From assembly GCF_002838065.1 (NCBI RefSeq), contig NZ_PIZU01000020.1, positions 1-64,000 of the forward strand: a stretch of 64,000 bases of DNA, given 5' to 3'. How positions within the stretch are numbered: the first letter of the stretch is position 1; each line of letters opens with the position of its first letter. The stretch is from Mycobacterium hubeiense. GTDB lineage: Bacteria; Actinomycetota; Actinomycetes; Mycobacteriales; Mycobacteriaceae. Made by a program: the position numbers and the translations under genes. Positions 52,009-61,374 of the stretch are shown piece by piece. Under the pieces are notes generated by a model that was given only the letters and a program-made list of their open reading frames with translations, searched no databases and was not told where the DNA came from.

Positions 52009-53550
52009 CTATCGCCAGCTGGGCAGCCAGATCTGCATATTCCACGTCGACTGTGAAATCGGTATGCCCGTCAAGATTGGGTACATCCAGGCGAAGTTCG
52101 TAATCACCAGTGCCACATAGCAACACACCGCGATCAGGCCCAGCGTTCGTCGCTCGGAGTTCTGCCTTGGCTGATACAGGATGTCCCCGCAGATCATCGC
52201 GATCGCCAGCACCAAGAACGGCGCCATCGTCGCCGCGTAGAAGAAGTACATCTGCCGGTCGATGTCGGCGAACCACGGCAAGAACCCCGCCCCGTAGCCG
52301 ACCAGGATCGCGGCATAACGCCAATCCCGCCGGACAAACGCCCGCCACAGCGCCCACCCCAGCACCGGCACCGCGAGGAACCACATCGCCGGCGTGCCGA
52401 CCAGCATCACCGCCTTGACGCAGGACGTAGCCCCGCACCCTGGCACGTCCTGGTTGTCGATCGCGTACAACACCGGTCGCAGCGACATCGGCCACGTCCA
52501 CGGTTTCGACTCCCACGGATGATGGTTGCCGTCCGCATTGGTCAACCCGGAGTGGAATCGGTACGCCGCGTACGTGTAATGCCACAGCGACCGGATCGCA
52601 TCCGGCAGCGGCAGCAGCGAATGCTCACCGATCGACTGGCCCACCTCGTGCCGGTCGACGGCCGTTTCGGATGCGAACCACGGCGCATACGACGCCAGGT
52701 ACACCCCGAACGGAATCAGCACCAGCGCATACATTGACGGGCCCAGGTCCCGCCGAAAGGCGCCCAACCACGGCCGCGGCACCCGATACTGCCTGCGCGC
52801 CGCGATGTCGAACGCCAACGTCATCACGCCGAAGAACGCGACGAAGTACAGCCCCGACCACTTTGTCGCACAAGCCAATCCGAGTAGCACGCCCGCGCCG
52901 AACCGCCACCACCGAACGCCCAGCCGCGGGCCCCACGGCGTTTCGCCGATGCGACCCTCCAGCAGCGTGATGTGCATCCGCTCCCGCACCTGATCGCGGT
53001 CGACGATCAAACAGCCGAACGCCGCCACCACGAACATCGCCAGGAACCCGTCCAGCAGCGCCGTGCGCGACGCCACGAAGCTCACCCCGTCGGCGATGAT
53101 CAGCAGCCCGGCGATGCCGCCCACCAACGTCGAGCGGCTCATCCGCCGCGCGATACGCACCACCAGCGCCACCATGATGACGCCGCAGACCGCCCCGGAG
53201 AACCGCCAGCCCAGGCCGTTGTAGCCGAAGAGCGCCTCACCGATCGCGATCAACTGCTTACCCACCGGCGGGTGCACCACCAGCCCGTAGCCCGGGTTGT
53301 CCTCGACACCGTGGTTGTGCAGCACCTGCCAGGCCTGCGGCGCGTAGTGCTTCTCGTCGAAGATCGGCGTGCCCGCATCCGTCGGCGACCCGAGGTTGAG
53401 GAAGCGCGTCACCGCGGCCAGCGCCGTGATGACGGCGGTCATCGCCCAGCCCTGCAAACGGTCGACGGGCCCGAAGTCGGCGACCGGCATCAGCGGCGCC
53501 GGGCTGATGACGGGGACCGCGCGCGGTGCTTCGGTTGCGGGGGCGGTCAC
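52009..53550 (-). CDS. pmt: Protein O-mannosyltransferase (GT39)
   Basis: 513 aa polytopic membrane glycosyltransferase. Family start with FDEKHYAPQ (DE catalytic pair) in the first extracytoplasmic loop, LLDGFLAMFVVAAFG, CATKWSGLYFVAFFG and ten or so hydrophobic helices. Transfers mannose from polyprenyl-phosphate to secreted proteins. Orthologue of Rv1002c, divergent from rsmI by 24 bp. Confidence 0.94.
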   Translation of the reverse strand: MTAPATEAPRAVPVISPAPLMPVADFGPVDRLQGWAMTAVITALAAVTRFLNLGSPTDAGTPIFDEKHYAPQAWQVLHNHGVEDNPGYGLVVHPPVGKQLIAIGEALFGYNGLGWRFSGAVCGVIMVALVVRIARRMSRSTLVGGIAGLLIIADGVSFVASRTALLDGFLAMFVVAAFGCLIVDRDQVRERMHITLLEGRIGETPWGPRLGVRWWRFGAGVLLGLACATKWSGLYFVAFFGVMTLAFDIAARRQYRVPRPWLGAFRRDLGPSMYALVLIPFGVYLASYAPWFASETAVDRHEVGQSIGEHSLLPLPDAIRSLWHYTYAAYRFHSGLTNADGNHHPWESKPWTWPMSLRPVLYAIDNQDVPGCGATSCVKAVMLVGTPAMWFLAVPVLGWALWRAFVRRDWRYAAILVGYGAGFLPWFADIDRQMYFFYAATMAPFLVLAIAMICGDILYQPRQNSERRTLGLIAVCCYVALVITNFAWMYPILTGIPISQSTWNMQIWLPSWR

Positions 53551-53574
53551 GTCTGAAATCGTAGGCTGTCGGGC

Positions 53575-54417
53575 ATGGGTGCCGGCCGACTGCTCATCGC
53601 GGCGACGCCGCTGGGCCAGCCGTCGGACGCCTCGGCGCGCCTGGTCGAGGCGCTGGCGACCGCCGACGTCGTCGCCGCCGAGGACACCCGCCGGATCCGG
53701 ACTCTGTGCCAGGCCTTAGACGTCAAGCTGGCCGGCAAGGTGGTCAGCCTGTTCGACGCCAACGAGGCGACGCGTGTCCCGTCGCTGGTGGCCGAGATCG
53801 CGGGCGGGGCGACGGTGCTGTTGGTCAGCGACGCCGGCATGCCGCTCATCAGCGACCCCGGCTATCGACTCGTGAACGCCTGCATCGATGCGGGGGTGCC
53901 GGTGCAATGTCTGCCAGGCCCGTCGGCAGTGACGACGGCCCTGGCGGTATCCGGCTTGCCGTCGGAGAAGTTCTGCTTCGAGGGTTTTGCCCCTCGGAAG
54001 CAATCGGCACGTGTCGCCTGGTTGCAGACATTGGCCGCCGAACCGCGCACGTGCGTGTTCTTCGAATCGCCGCGACGGCTCGCGGACACGCTGCGCGACG
54101 CCGTTGACACGCTCGGGCCCGAGCGACGCGCCGTGGTGTGCCGCGAACTGACCAAGACGCACGAGGAGATCGTGCGGGGGTCCTTGGGCGAGCTCGCCGA
54201 ATGGGCGACGGACGGGGTGCTGGGCGAGATCACCGTCGTGCTCGCGGGGGCGACGCCACGCGCCGACGTGGCAATGCTCGTCGCCGAAGTGGACGCGTTG
54301 GTCGACGGCGGCATGCGCGTCAAGGACGCGTGCGCCCAGGTGATCGCCGACAACCCCGGCGCGCCGTCACGTCGTGAGCTCTACGACGCCGTGCTGCGCG
54401 CCCGCACTACCCCGTGA
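53575..54417 (+). CDS. rsmI: 16S rRNA (cytidine-2'-O)-methyltransferase
   Basis: 280 aa. Methylates C1402 of 16S rRNA. Tetrapyrrole-methylase fold: LLIAATPLGQPSDAS, VAAEDTRRIRTL, LFDANEATRV, LLVSDAGMPLISDPGYRLV, CLPGPSAVTTAL and FFESPRRLADTLRD. ATG 53575. Ends overlapping the DUF1330 gene by 11 bp on the opposite strand. Confidence 0.95.
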   Translation: MGAGRLLIAATPLGQPSDASARLVEALATADVVAAEDTRRIRTLCQALDVKLAGKVVSLFDANEATRVPSLVAEIAGGATVLLVSDAGMPLISDPGYRLVNACIDAGVPVQCLPGPSAVTTALAVSGLPSEKFCFEGFAPRKQSARVAWLQTLAAEPRTCVFFESPRRLADTLRDAVDTLGPERRAVVCRELTKTHEEIVRGSLGELAEWATDGVLGEITVVLAGATPRADVAMLVAEVDALVDGGMRVKDACAQVIADNPGAPSRRELYDAVLRARTTP

Positions 54418-54766
54418 CGGACCAGTTCGACGTCGCGATCAGCTCGCCTCGTTCCAGCGCCGCTTCACGATGGACGTGCACGGTCGCGTACTCCTCGCTG
54501 GTCACCATCTCCAGAAACGCTGCGGGCGTTGGGTATTCGACGACGAGAATGACGTCCCACCACGGCTTGGCGTCGTCGCCGATGACCGCGGTCGGCAGCG
54601 ATCCGCCATATCGAACCTTGGCACCCGCGCGTTCCAACAACGGTGTCACACCCGCGCCGTACCGCAGATAGCTGTCCAGACCGCCGGGCTGCTTGAACTT
54701 CAGCAGGTTCACCATCACGATCGGTTCGTCGGCGGGAAAATCGTTGAGCGCGGCCAAATCGGTCAT
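54407..54766 (-). CDS. DUF1330 protein
   Basis: 119 aa from ATG 54766 (MTDLAALNDFPADEPIVMVN), overlapping pabB by 4 bp. A ferredoxin-like dimeric alpha/beta-barrel: MVNLLKFKQPGGLDSYLRYG, WDVILVVEYPTPAAFLEMV, EEYATVHVHREAALE. Function unknown; follows pabB. Confidence 0.8.
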   Translation of the reverse strand: MTDLAALNDFPADEPIVMVNLLKFKQPGGLDSYLRYGAGVTPLLERAGAKVRYGGSLPTAVIGDDAKPWWDVILVVEYPTPAAFLEMVTSEEYATVHVHREAALERGELIATSNWSVTG

Positions 54767-55998
54767 ACCGGATTGCCTACCACAGCCGCCGCACCGACAA
54801 ACGGCACCGCCTTGTGCAGGCACTCCTCCCATTCGCGGTCGGCATCCGAATCGGCGGTGATGCCGCCCCCGACGCCCAGCACGACGTTGCCCGACTTATC
54901 GAACTCCGCGGTACGGATCGCCACATTGAGCTCGCAACCCGCCACGGGCGATGCCAAACCGACTGTGCCGCAATACACTCCGCGACGATGCGGCTCCCAG
55001 CTGGTCAGCAGCTCGCGGGCCCGCAGCTTCGGCGTGCCCGTCACCGACGCCGGCGGGAACGTCGCCTCGAGCACCTCGGCCACCGGCACCTCGACGTCGA
55101 CCCGCGCCGATACCGTCGACACCAGATGCCACACGCCGGGCGCGGGCCGGACCGACAACAACTCCGGCACCGTCACCGTGCCCGTCACCGCCACGCGGCC
55201 CAGGTCGTTGCGGACTAGGTCGACGATCATGATGTTCTCCGCGACATCCTTGACCGACGCCCGTAGCAGCGACGGATCTGCCCGCCGCGGCAGCGTGCCC
55301 TTGATCGGGCTGGACGTCACCGCATAGCCCCGTCGGCTTAAGAACAATTCGGGCGACAGCGACGCCACCGCCCCCCACTCGCCGGCAACGTACGCGGCGC
55401 GGGCAGGCGCCGTGCGCGTCACCGCGTCGACGAAGAAGTCGATCGGCGCGCCGACGACCCGGCCGACGAACTGCGTGCACACACACGCCTGATACACCTC
55501 ACCCGCGGCGATCGCGTCCAGGCAGGCCAGCACCCCGCGGCGGTGCGCGATGCGGTCCGGCCACGTCCAGTCGATCGCGAAAGGCGTTGCGGCGGCGGGG
55601 GAGTGCAACGCCTCGGTCATCCACGCCGAAAGTGTTGTGCCCGTGAGGCTTTCGTACCACCACTGCCCGTCGCGGTCTTGCCGCAGCACGCAATCCGACC
55701 AGCCGCCGGCCGCCTCGGGAATCCGCGGACCGCGTCCGTCGGCGCCGGCGTCGGGGTAGGACAGATAGCCGAACCAGCCGCCGCCGACGGCGTCCTCAGA
55801 CGCGCCGGGGGGCACGTCGAACACTTGCGAGACGGCGACGGCCTCGGCCGATACCGAAGGGGCGATCACCGCCCGCGAGCCGAACCAGTCGCCGATCAGC
55901 GCCGCCGGCGGCGGCGCCCCGGCGCGGGCAGCGCCCGATGCGATGGCGCGCAGCACGGCCGCCGCGTCGCCCAGCTCGCCGAGCCGCTCTATCCGCAC
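54763..55998 (-). CDS. pabB: Aminodeoxychorismate synthase component I
   Basis: 411 aa, GTG start. Chorismate-utilising domain with TSSPIKGTLPRR (the PIKGT lysine), ENIMIVDLVRNDLGRV, TFPPASVTGTPKLRA and IRTAEF. With a PabA amidotransferase makes 4-amino-4-deoxychorismate for folate. Orthologue of Rv1005c. Confidence 0.92.
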   Translation of the reverse strand: MRIERLGELGDAAAVLRAIASGAARAGAPPPAALIGDWFGSRAVIAPSVSAEAVAVSQVFDVPPGASEDAVGGGWFGYLSYPDAGADGRGPRIPEAAGGWSDCVLRQDRDGQWWYESLTGTTLSAWMTEALHSPAAATPFAIDWTWPDRIAHRRGVLACLDAIAAGEVYQACVCTQFVGRVVGAPIDFFVDAVTRTAPARAAYVAGEWGAVASLSPELFLSRRGYAVTSSPIKGTLPRRADPSLLRASVKDVAENIMIVDLVRNDLGRVAVTGTVTVPELLSVRPAPGVWHLVSTVSARVDVEVPVAEVLEATFPPASVTGTPKLRARELLTSWEPHRRGVYCGTVGLASPVAGCELNVAIRTAEFDKSGNVVLGVGGGITADSDADREWEECLHKAVPFVGAAAVVGNPV

Positions 55999-56018
55999 CG
56001 GTCAAGCGTGACAGAACG

Positions 56019-56382
56019 CTAGCGGCTGATGACCCGCGGGACCGCCATGGCGGTCAGCTTCTCGGGATTGCGCATCGCGTAGAAGTTGGTGATCTTGCCG
56101 TCGACGACCTCGAGCAGCAGGATGCCCTCCAGATGATCGCCGCTGTAGAAGACCAACGCGGGCGCGCTGTTGCAGATCACCGTCTCCATCCGGACGTCCG
56201 GCAAGCGCCAGATACGACTTGGTGTCGCGCACCGTCGACAGGTCTACGGTGGCCCAGCGCAGATAGCTGTCCTGCAGCACATCGTCGGATTCTGTTGCCG
56301 AGCCGAGTATTTCGTAGACGATGGTGAACAGCAGCGGCCGCAGCAACGTGAACCGCTCGGCATGCTCGTCAGAAATCGTCAT
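56019..56382 (-). pseudogene. Internally deleted ECF41 sigma factor gene
   Basis: ATG 56382 opens ISDEHAERFTLLRPLLFTIV..., near-identical to the intact sigma at 57603-58499 for about 58 residues, through DTKSYLA. At about 56205-56210 it jumps, in another frame, to the C-terminal end, PDVRMETVICNSAPALVFY, GVI-type LEGILLLEV, and RNPEKLTAMAVPRVISR. Sigma 4 and most of sigma 2 to the linker are gone (about 530 bp plus a frame change). It overlaps the upstream oxidoreductase stop by 14 bp. Confidence 0.9.
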
Positions 56383-57553
56383 GTGACCACCTCAGCGGGC
56401 TGCACGGTATGCGCGGGCTCGCCGCCTTTGCGCCTGCGGCGGCACCGGGCTTGCGGGCCTCGCGGCGCAGGCCCCAGAGCGTGCCTTTGATGACCGCCTC
56501 TTTGAACATCCCGGTGACCCGGCCGCGCAGGTGGAAGCCCACCGGCGTGTCGTCGCTGCGGGTGAATTGCATGACGGCATGGCGGCCCACAGCCAGGCAG
56601 GATCCCACATACGCGAGTGCGAACGGGGCGGGTTGGACGCCGGCGATACGGCTGAGCACCGTGTCGGCGGCCGTGCCCGCGGTGGGTCCTGCCGTGTAGC
56701 AGGCCATCCGCAACCCCTCGCCCGACGGGGCGGCGCAGTCGCCGCCGGCGAGGATGCGGTCGTCGTCGACACTGGTCAGTGTCTCGTCGGTGATCAGCCG
56801 GCCCAGCTCATCGGTACGCAAACCGCTTCGTCGCGCGAGGTCCGGCACGCCGAAACCGCCCGCCCAGATAGTGATCGCGCTGGGCCACACCGCACCGTCG
56901 GCCAGCACCACCGCATCGGGTCGCACCTCGATCACCGTGTCGGATTCGAGCATGGTGACTCCCAGTTTGCGCAGCCGTTTGGCGACCGCGCGCCGGCCAG
57001 GTTCCCCAAGTGACGGCGCCAATCGGCCGCCGCAGACCAGCGTGACGGTGCGGCCCTGTTCGGCCAGCTCAGCGGCCACCTCGATCCCGGTCAACCCGCC
57101 GCCGACGACGGTGATCCAGGCGTCCGTGGCCAGTTTGTCGATTGCGGCGCGCGCCCGTTGTGCATGCTCGAATTCTGCAATGGGGTAGGCGAATTCAGTC
57201 GCGCCGGGTACCGATTCAGGCACCGCGGCAGTGCTGCCGACCGCGTAGATGACGTAGTCGTAGGCCAGTGCGCCGCCGGAGGCCAGCAGCACCTTGCGGG
57301 ACGCGGTGTCGATATCGATGACGCTGTCGACGACCAGCCGCACCCGGTCACCGAGCAGGTCACCGTAGTCGGCGGTGGCGTCACCGGTGCCCGCCGTCAG
57401 CTGATGCAACCGTAGGCGCTGCACGAACTTTGGCCGCGGATTGATCAACGTGATGTCGATGTCGGGGTTCTGTTGCAATCGGTTGGCCGCCAGGGTGCCG
57501 GCGTAGCCGCCGCCGATGACGATCACCTTGTGGGTTCTGTTGTTATCAGTCAT
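56369..57553 (-). CDS. FAD/NAD(P)-dependent oxidoreductase, copy 1
   Basis: 394 aa, NDH-2-like disulfide-reductase fold. FAD site VIVIGGGYAGTLAANRL, NAD site WITVVGGGLTGIEVAAELAEQ, second FAD motif DDRILAGGDCAAP. Membrane-dehydrogenase-like C-terminus. Highly similar along its length to copy 2 (58496-59680). ECF41-controlled oxidoreductases are typical. Followed by the decayed sigma gene. Confidence 0.9.
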   Translation of the reverse strand: MTDNNRTHKVIVIGGGYAGTLAANRLQQNPDIDITLINPRPKFVQRLRLHQLTAGTGDATADYGDLLGDRVRLVVDSVIDIDTASRKVLLASGGALAYDYVIYAVGSTAAVPESVPGATEFAYPIAEFEHAQRARAAIDKLATDAWITVVGGGLTGIEVAAELAEQGRTVTLVCGGRLAPSLGEPGRRAVAKRLRKLGVTMLESDTVIEVRPDAVVLADGAVWPSAITIWAGGFGVPDLARRSGLRTDELGRLITDETLTSVDDDRILAGGDCAAPSGEGLRMACYTAGPTAGTAADTVLSRIAGVQPAPFALAYVGSCLAVGRHAVMQFTRSDDTPVGFHLRGRVTGMFKEAVIKGTLWGLRREARKPGAAAGAKAASPRIPCSPLRWSHDDF

Positions 57554-57561
57554 GCCCTCTA

Positions 57562-57588
57562 GATCCCGCCGCCGCTCTGTCTGTGACA
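57562..57588 (-). promoter_or_regulatory. ECF41-type promoter before oxidoreductase copy 1
   Basis: Minus strand: TGTCACA (57588-57582), 16 nt, GATC (57565-57562), 8 bp from the ATG at 57553. TGTCACA-N16-CGTC is the ECF41 consensus. The last element is GATC rather than CGTC. Confidence 0.6.
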
Positions 57589-57602
57589 GCGTGTGATCCA
57601 GT

Positions 57603-58499
57603 TCACCGGCTGATCCGCCGCGGCGCGGTGACCGCGACGAGCTTGTCCGGGTTGCGGATCACGTAGAAGTTGCTGATCTTGCCGTCGATCACCTCGACGG
57701 TGATGACGCCCTCGAGGCGGTCGTTCAGATACAGCAGCAGCGCCGGGGCGTGGCTGTAGACGGCGTTTTCGAAGCGCACATCGTCGCGCCCGGCCGCGGC
57801 GCCCAGCAGACCCATCAACAGCCTGGCCACCTTCTCGGCGCCGTGCACGGGCTTGCGGGCGGCGCTCACTTTTCCGCCGCTGTCGGCGGTCCACGTGACG
57901 TCGGGCGCCAGCATCGACAGCAGGCCCTGAACGTCGCCGCTCGTCGCCGCGGACATGAACTGCTCGGTGATCTGCGCGGTCTGCGCCGAGTCGACGGGGG
58001 CGAACCGCTTGCGCCGGCTCTGCACATGCTCACGCGCACGGTGCGCGATCTGGCGCACCGTGGCCACGGATTTGCCTACCGTGCTTGCGATTTCGTCGTA
58101 GTCGAAGCCGAACACCTCGCGCAGCACGAACACCGCGCGCTCATCGGGGCTGAGGGTTTCCAGTACCACCAGCATCGCCATCGACACCGACTCGGCCAGC
58201 ACCATGTCCGTCGATGGGTCCTGCTCGTCGAGCAGCAGCGGCTCGGGCAGCCAGGGGCCGACATAGTCCTCGCGCCGGCGGGCGTCAGCCCGCAGCGTAT
58301 TGAGTGCCTGACGGGTCACCAGTTGTGCCAGATACGATTTGGTGTCCCGCACGGTCGCGAGGTCTACGTCGGCCCAGCGCAGGTAGCTGTCCTGCAGCAC
58401 GTCGTCGGATTCGGTTGCGGAGCCGAGTATTTCGTAGGCGATGGTGAACAGCAGCGGCCGCAGGCTGGTGAATCGTTCGGCGTGCTCGGAACTCGTCAC
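57603..58499 (-). CDS. ECF41-family RNA polymerase sigma factor (SigJ-like)
   Basis: 298 aa. Sigma-2 (EHAERFTSLRPLLFTIAYEI, DVLQDSYLRW), sigma-4 (LSPDERAVFVLREVFGFDYD, SVATVRQIAHRAREHV) and the fused SnoaL-like C-terminal domain. All three ECF41 marks are present: the WLPEPL linker motif, DSGGKV and NPDKL. The C-terminal domain tunes activity in place of an anti-sigma factor. ATG overlaps oxidoreductase copy 2 by 4 bp. Confidence 0.93.
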   Translation of the reverse strand: MTSSEHAERFTSLRPLLFTIAYEILGSATESDDVLQDSYLRWADVDLATVRDTKSYLAQLVTRQALNTLRADARRREDYVGPWLPEPLLLDEQDPSTDMVLAESVSMAMLVVLETLSPDERAVFVLREVFGFDYDEIASTVGKSVATVRQIAHRAREHVQSRRKRFAPVDSAQTAQITEQFMSAATSGDVQGLLSMLAPDVTWTADSGGKVSAARKPVHGAEKVARLLMGLLGAAAGRDDVRFENAVYSHAPALLLYLNDRLEGVITVEVIDGKISNFYVIRNPDKLVAVTAPRRISR

Positions 58500-59680
58500 G
58501 ATTGTGTGACCACCTCAGCTGCCGGCTGCGATGCCCGCTTTCCGCCCTTGTACCAGAACGCGGTTCCGGGCTTGCGGCCCTCGCGGCGGATGCCCCACAC
58601 CGTGCCCTTGCAGATCGCTTCCTTGAGCCAGGCCGCGACGCGCCCGCCGATGTAGTAGTTCACCGGGGTGTCGTCCTTACGGGCGAGCTGGATGGTGCCT
58701 GCCCGCCGACCCAGGCTGACGCAGGACCCGACGAAGCCGTAGTCGAACTCAGCGGGCATGGTGCCCGCGATCCGGCTCAGGACCGTCTGGGCGGCCTGCG
58801 GGCCGATCTGCGAGGCGGCCTGGCAGCTCATCCGCGGCGGCTCACCGGGAGGTGCGGCCGCATCGCCGGCCGCCACGATGCGGTCGTCGTCGATGCTGGT
58901 CAGCGTGTCGTCGGTGAGCAGCCGGCCGAGCGCGTCGGTGTGCAGGCCACTGTGGGCCGCCAGATCGGGCACGCCGAAACCGGCCGTCCACACCGTGACC
59001 GCGCTGGGGCGCACGGCGCCGTCGGCAAAGACCACCGCATCCGGGCGGACCTCGGTCACCACGTCATTCTCCATGACGGTCACGCCGTGGCGGCGCATCC
59101 ACTTGGCGATGGATCGCCGGCCCGGCTCCGACAGCGACGGTGCCAGCTGACCGCCGCAGACCAGCGTGACCCGGCGACCCTGCTCAGCGAGTTCGGACGC
59201 CGTCTCGATGCCGGTGAGCCCGGCGCCGACGACGGTGACGGGCGCGTCGGGATGGAGCTCGTCGAGCGTGGCGCGCAGCCGCTGGGCGTGCTCGAATTCG
59301 GCGATGGGATAGGCGTATTCGCCCGCGCCGGGCACCGATGCGGGCACTGCGCCGGTGCTGCCCACCGCGTAGATGAGGTAGTCGTAGTTAAGCGTCGCGC
59401 CGGAGGCCAGGTGCACGGTGCGGGCGGCGGCGTCGATGCGCTCGGCGGTGTCGACGACCAACCGCACGCCCTCGCCGAGCATCGTGCCGTAGTCGACGGC
59501 GGCGTCGTAGTTGCCGGCCGCGAACTGGTGCAGGCGGATCCGCTCGACGAAGTGCGGGCGGGGGTTGACCAGCGTGATGTCGATATCGGTCGGCGCCAAC
59601 CGCAGACGGTTGGCGGCCACGGTTCCGGAGTAGCCGCCGCCGAGGACGACGACCTTCGTGGGTGCGTTGTGTTGAGTCAT
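58496..59680 (-). CDS. FAD/NAD(P)-dependent oxidoreductase, copy 2
   Basis: 394 aa from ATG 59680 (MTQHNAPTKVVVLGGGYSG). Same fold and motifs as copy 1: VVVLGGGYSGTVAANRLRL, VTVVGAGLTGIETASELAEQ, DDRIVAAGDAAAP. The open frame to 59818 is upstream leader. Overlaps the sigma gene by 4 bp, so sigma is translationally coupled. Confidence 0.92.
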   Translation of the reverse strand: MTQHNAPTKVVVLGGGYSGTVAANRLRLAPTDIDITLVNPRPHFVERIRLHQFAAGNYDAAVDYGTMLGEGVRLVVDTAERIDAAARTVHLASGATLNYDYLIYAVGSTGAVPASVPGAGEYAYPIAEFEHAQRLRATLDELHPDAPVTVVGAGLTGIETASELAEQGRRVTLVCGGQLAPSLSEPGRRSIAKWMRRHGVTVMENDVVTEVRPDAVVFADGAVRPSAVTVWTAGFGVPDLAAHSGLHTDALGRLLTDDTLTSIDDDRIVAAGDAAAPPGEPPRMSCQAASQIGPQAAQTVLSRIAGTMPAEFDYGFVGSCVSLGRRAGTIQLARKDDTPVNYYIGGRVAAWLKEAICKGTVWGIRREGRKPGTAFWYKGGKRASQPAAEVVTQS

Positions 59681-59688
59681 GCCCTCAA

Positions 59689-59715
59689 GACACCGCAGAG
59701 CCGCCAGATGTGACA
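59689..59715 (-). promoter_or_regulatory. ECF41-type promoter before oxidoreductase copy 2
   Basis: Minus strand: TGTCACA (59715-59709), 16 nt, TGTC (59692-59689), 8 bp from the ATG at 59680. A perfect palindrome GTGACGCGCGTCAC lies just upstream at 59720-59733. Confidence 0.65.
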
Positions 59716-59814
59716 GGACGTGACGCGCGTCACTCCCGTCATCCGGGCGGGCGACGCAAACCTGCCTCATTTCGGCGCGAATTGGGTAGTTTTCCGTCTG
59801 CTCGCCGGAAGGAT

Positions 59815-61350
59815 TCACTCCGCCTGGTAGCGCGGGAACACCCCAGACGGCGCCGGCAGCGACGTGCCGGGCTTCAGCCGCGTCTCGATCGCCGCGAAGG
59901 TCCGCTGATCCTCCGGCTGGCCGAGCAGGTCGAGCAGCTTGCCCGTCGACTCGGGCATCACGGGCTGGGCCAGCAGCGCCGCCACCCGCACCACCTCGAG
60001 CGTGGTGTACAGAACGGTGCGGAACCGCTGCTCGTCAGACTTGCGCAGCACCCACGGCTCCTGCGCGGAGAAGTACTTGTTTGCCGCGCCCAGCACCGAC
60101 CAAATAGCCTCCAACGCCAAATGCATGGCGCACGCGTCGAAGTGCTCCCGCACCCGCTCCAAAAGACCGCCCGCCGCGTCGAGCAGCGCAACGTCGTCGG
60201 CGCTGAATTCGCCTGGCTCCGGGACGATTCCGTCGAGATTCTTGGCGACCATCGACAGCGAGCGTTGCGCCAGATTGCCCAACTCGTTGGCCAGGTCGGC
60301 GTTGATGCGGGTGATCATGCCCTCGTCGCTGTAACTGCCGTCCTGCCCGAACGGCACTTCACGCAACAGGAAGTAGCGCACCTGGTCCACCCCGAACGTG
60401 TCGACCAGGTCCACCGGGTCGACGACGTTGCCGACGGACTTGCTCATCTTCTCGCCACGGTTGAGGACGAAGCCATGGGCAAAGACCTTGCGCGGCAACT
60501 CGATTCCCGCAGACATCAGAAACGCCGGCCAGTACACGGCGTGGAACCGGATGATGTCCTTGCCGATCATGTGCAGATCGGCGGGCCAAAACCGCCGGAA
60601 CGCCTCCGACGACGTGTCGGGATAGCCCACGCCCGTCAGGTAATTCGTCAGCGCGTCCACCCACACGTACATGACGTGCTCGGGATGGTCGGGCACCGGC
60701 ACGCCCCAGTCGAAGGTGGTGCGCGATATCGAGAAGTCGCGCAGCCCACCGGAAACGAAGCTGACCACCTCGTTGCGCCGCACGTCGGGCTGGATGAACT
60801 CGGGGTGGGCCTGGTAGTGCGCCAACAGCTTGTCGGTGTAGGCCGACAGCCGGAAGAAGTATGTCTGCTCCTCCATCCACGTCACCGGCGCGCCCGTCTC
60901 GGTGGCCACGCGGTTGCCGTCGGCGCCGACGGAGAGCTCGGCCTCGGTGAAGTAGCGCTCGTCGCGCACCGAGTACCACCCCGAATAGGTGTCGAGGTAA
61001 ATGTCGCCGGCGTCGTTCATCCGTTGCCAGATCGCCTTGGAGGCTTCGAGATGGTCCTCGTCGGTGGTGCGGATGAACCGGTCGAAGGAGATGTTGAGCT
61101 TCTCGTAGAGCCGCTGGAACACATCGGAGTTGCGCCGGGCGAACTGCTCGGTCGGAAGACCTTCGGCGGCGGCCGTCTCCGCCATCTTCTGGCCGTGCTC
61201 GTCGGTGCCCGTCAGGAAGCGGACGTCGAACCCGTCGAGGCGCTTGAACCGCGCGATCGCGTCGGTCGCGATCTTCTCGTAGGCGTGCCCGATGTGCGGC
61301 GCGCCGTTCGGATAGTCGATCGCGGTGGTGATGTAGAAAGGCTCACTCAT
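59815..61350 (-). CDS. metG: Methionyl-tRNA synthetase
   Basis: 511 aa from ATG 61350 ([20 protein letters not shown]). HIGH motif [10 protein letters not shown] and KMSKS motif [10 protein letters not shown]. The FYYS... fold, and an anticodon-binding C-terminal domain. Complete length. Divergent from tatD by 24 bp. Confidence 0.96.
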   Translation of the reverse strand: MSEPFYITTAIDYPNGAPHIGHAYEKIATDAIARFKRLDGFDVRFLTGTDEHGQKMAETAAAEGLPTEQFARRNSDVFQRLYEKLNISFDRFIRTTDEDHLEASKAIWQRMNDAGDIYLDTYSGWYSVRDERYFTEAELSVGADGNRVATETGAPVTWMEEQTYFFRLSAYTDKLLAHYQAHPEFIQPDVRRNEVVSFVSGGLRDFSISRTTFDWGVPVPDHPEHVMYVWVDALTNYLTGVGYPDTSSEAFRRFWPADLHMIGKDIIRFHAVYWPAFLMSAGIELPRKVFAHGFVLNRGEKMSKSVGNVVDPVDLVDTFGVDQVRYFLLREVPFGQDGSYSDEGMITRINADLANELGNLAQRSLSMVAKNLDGIVPEPGEFSADDVALLDAAGGLLERVREHFDACAMHLALEAIWSVLGAANKYFSAQEPWVLRKSDEQRFRTVLYTTLEVVRVAALLAQPVMPESTGKLLDLLGQPEDQRTFAAIETRLKPGTSLPAPSGVFPRYQAE

Positions 61351-61374
61351 TTGATTCCACCTTATTGTGTGCGC

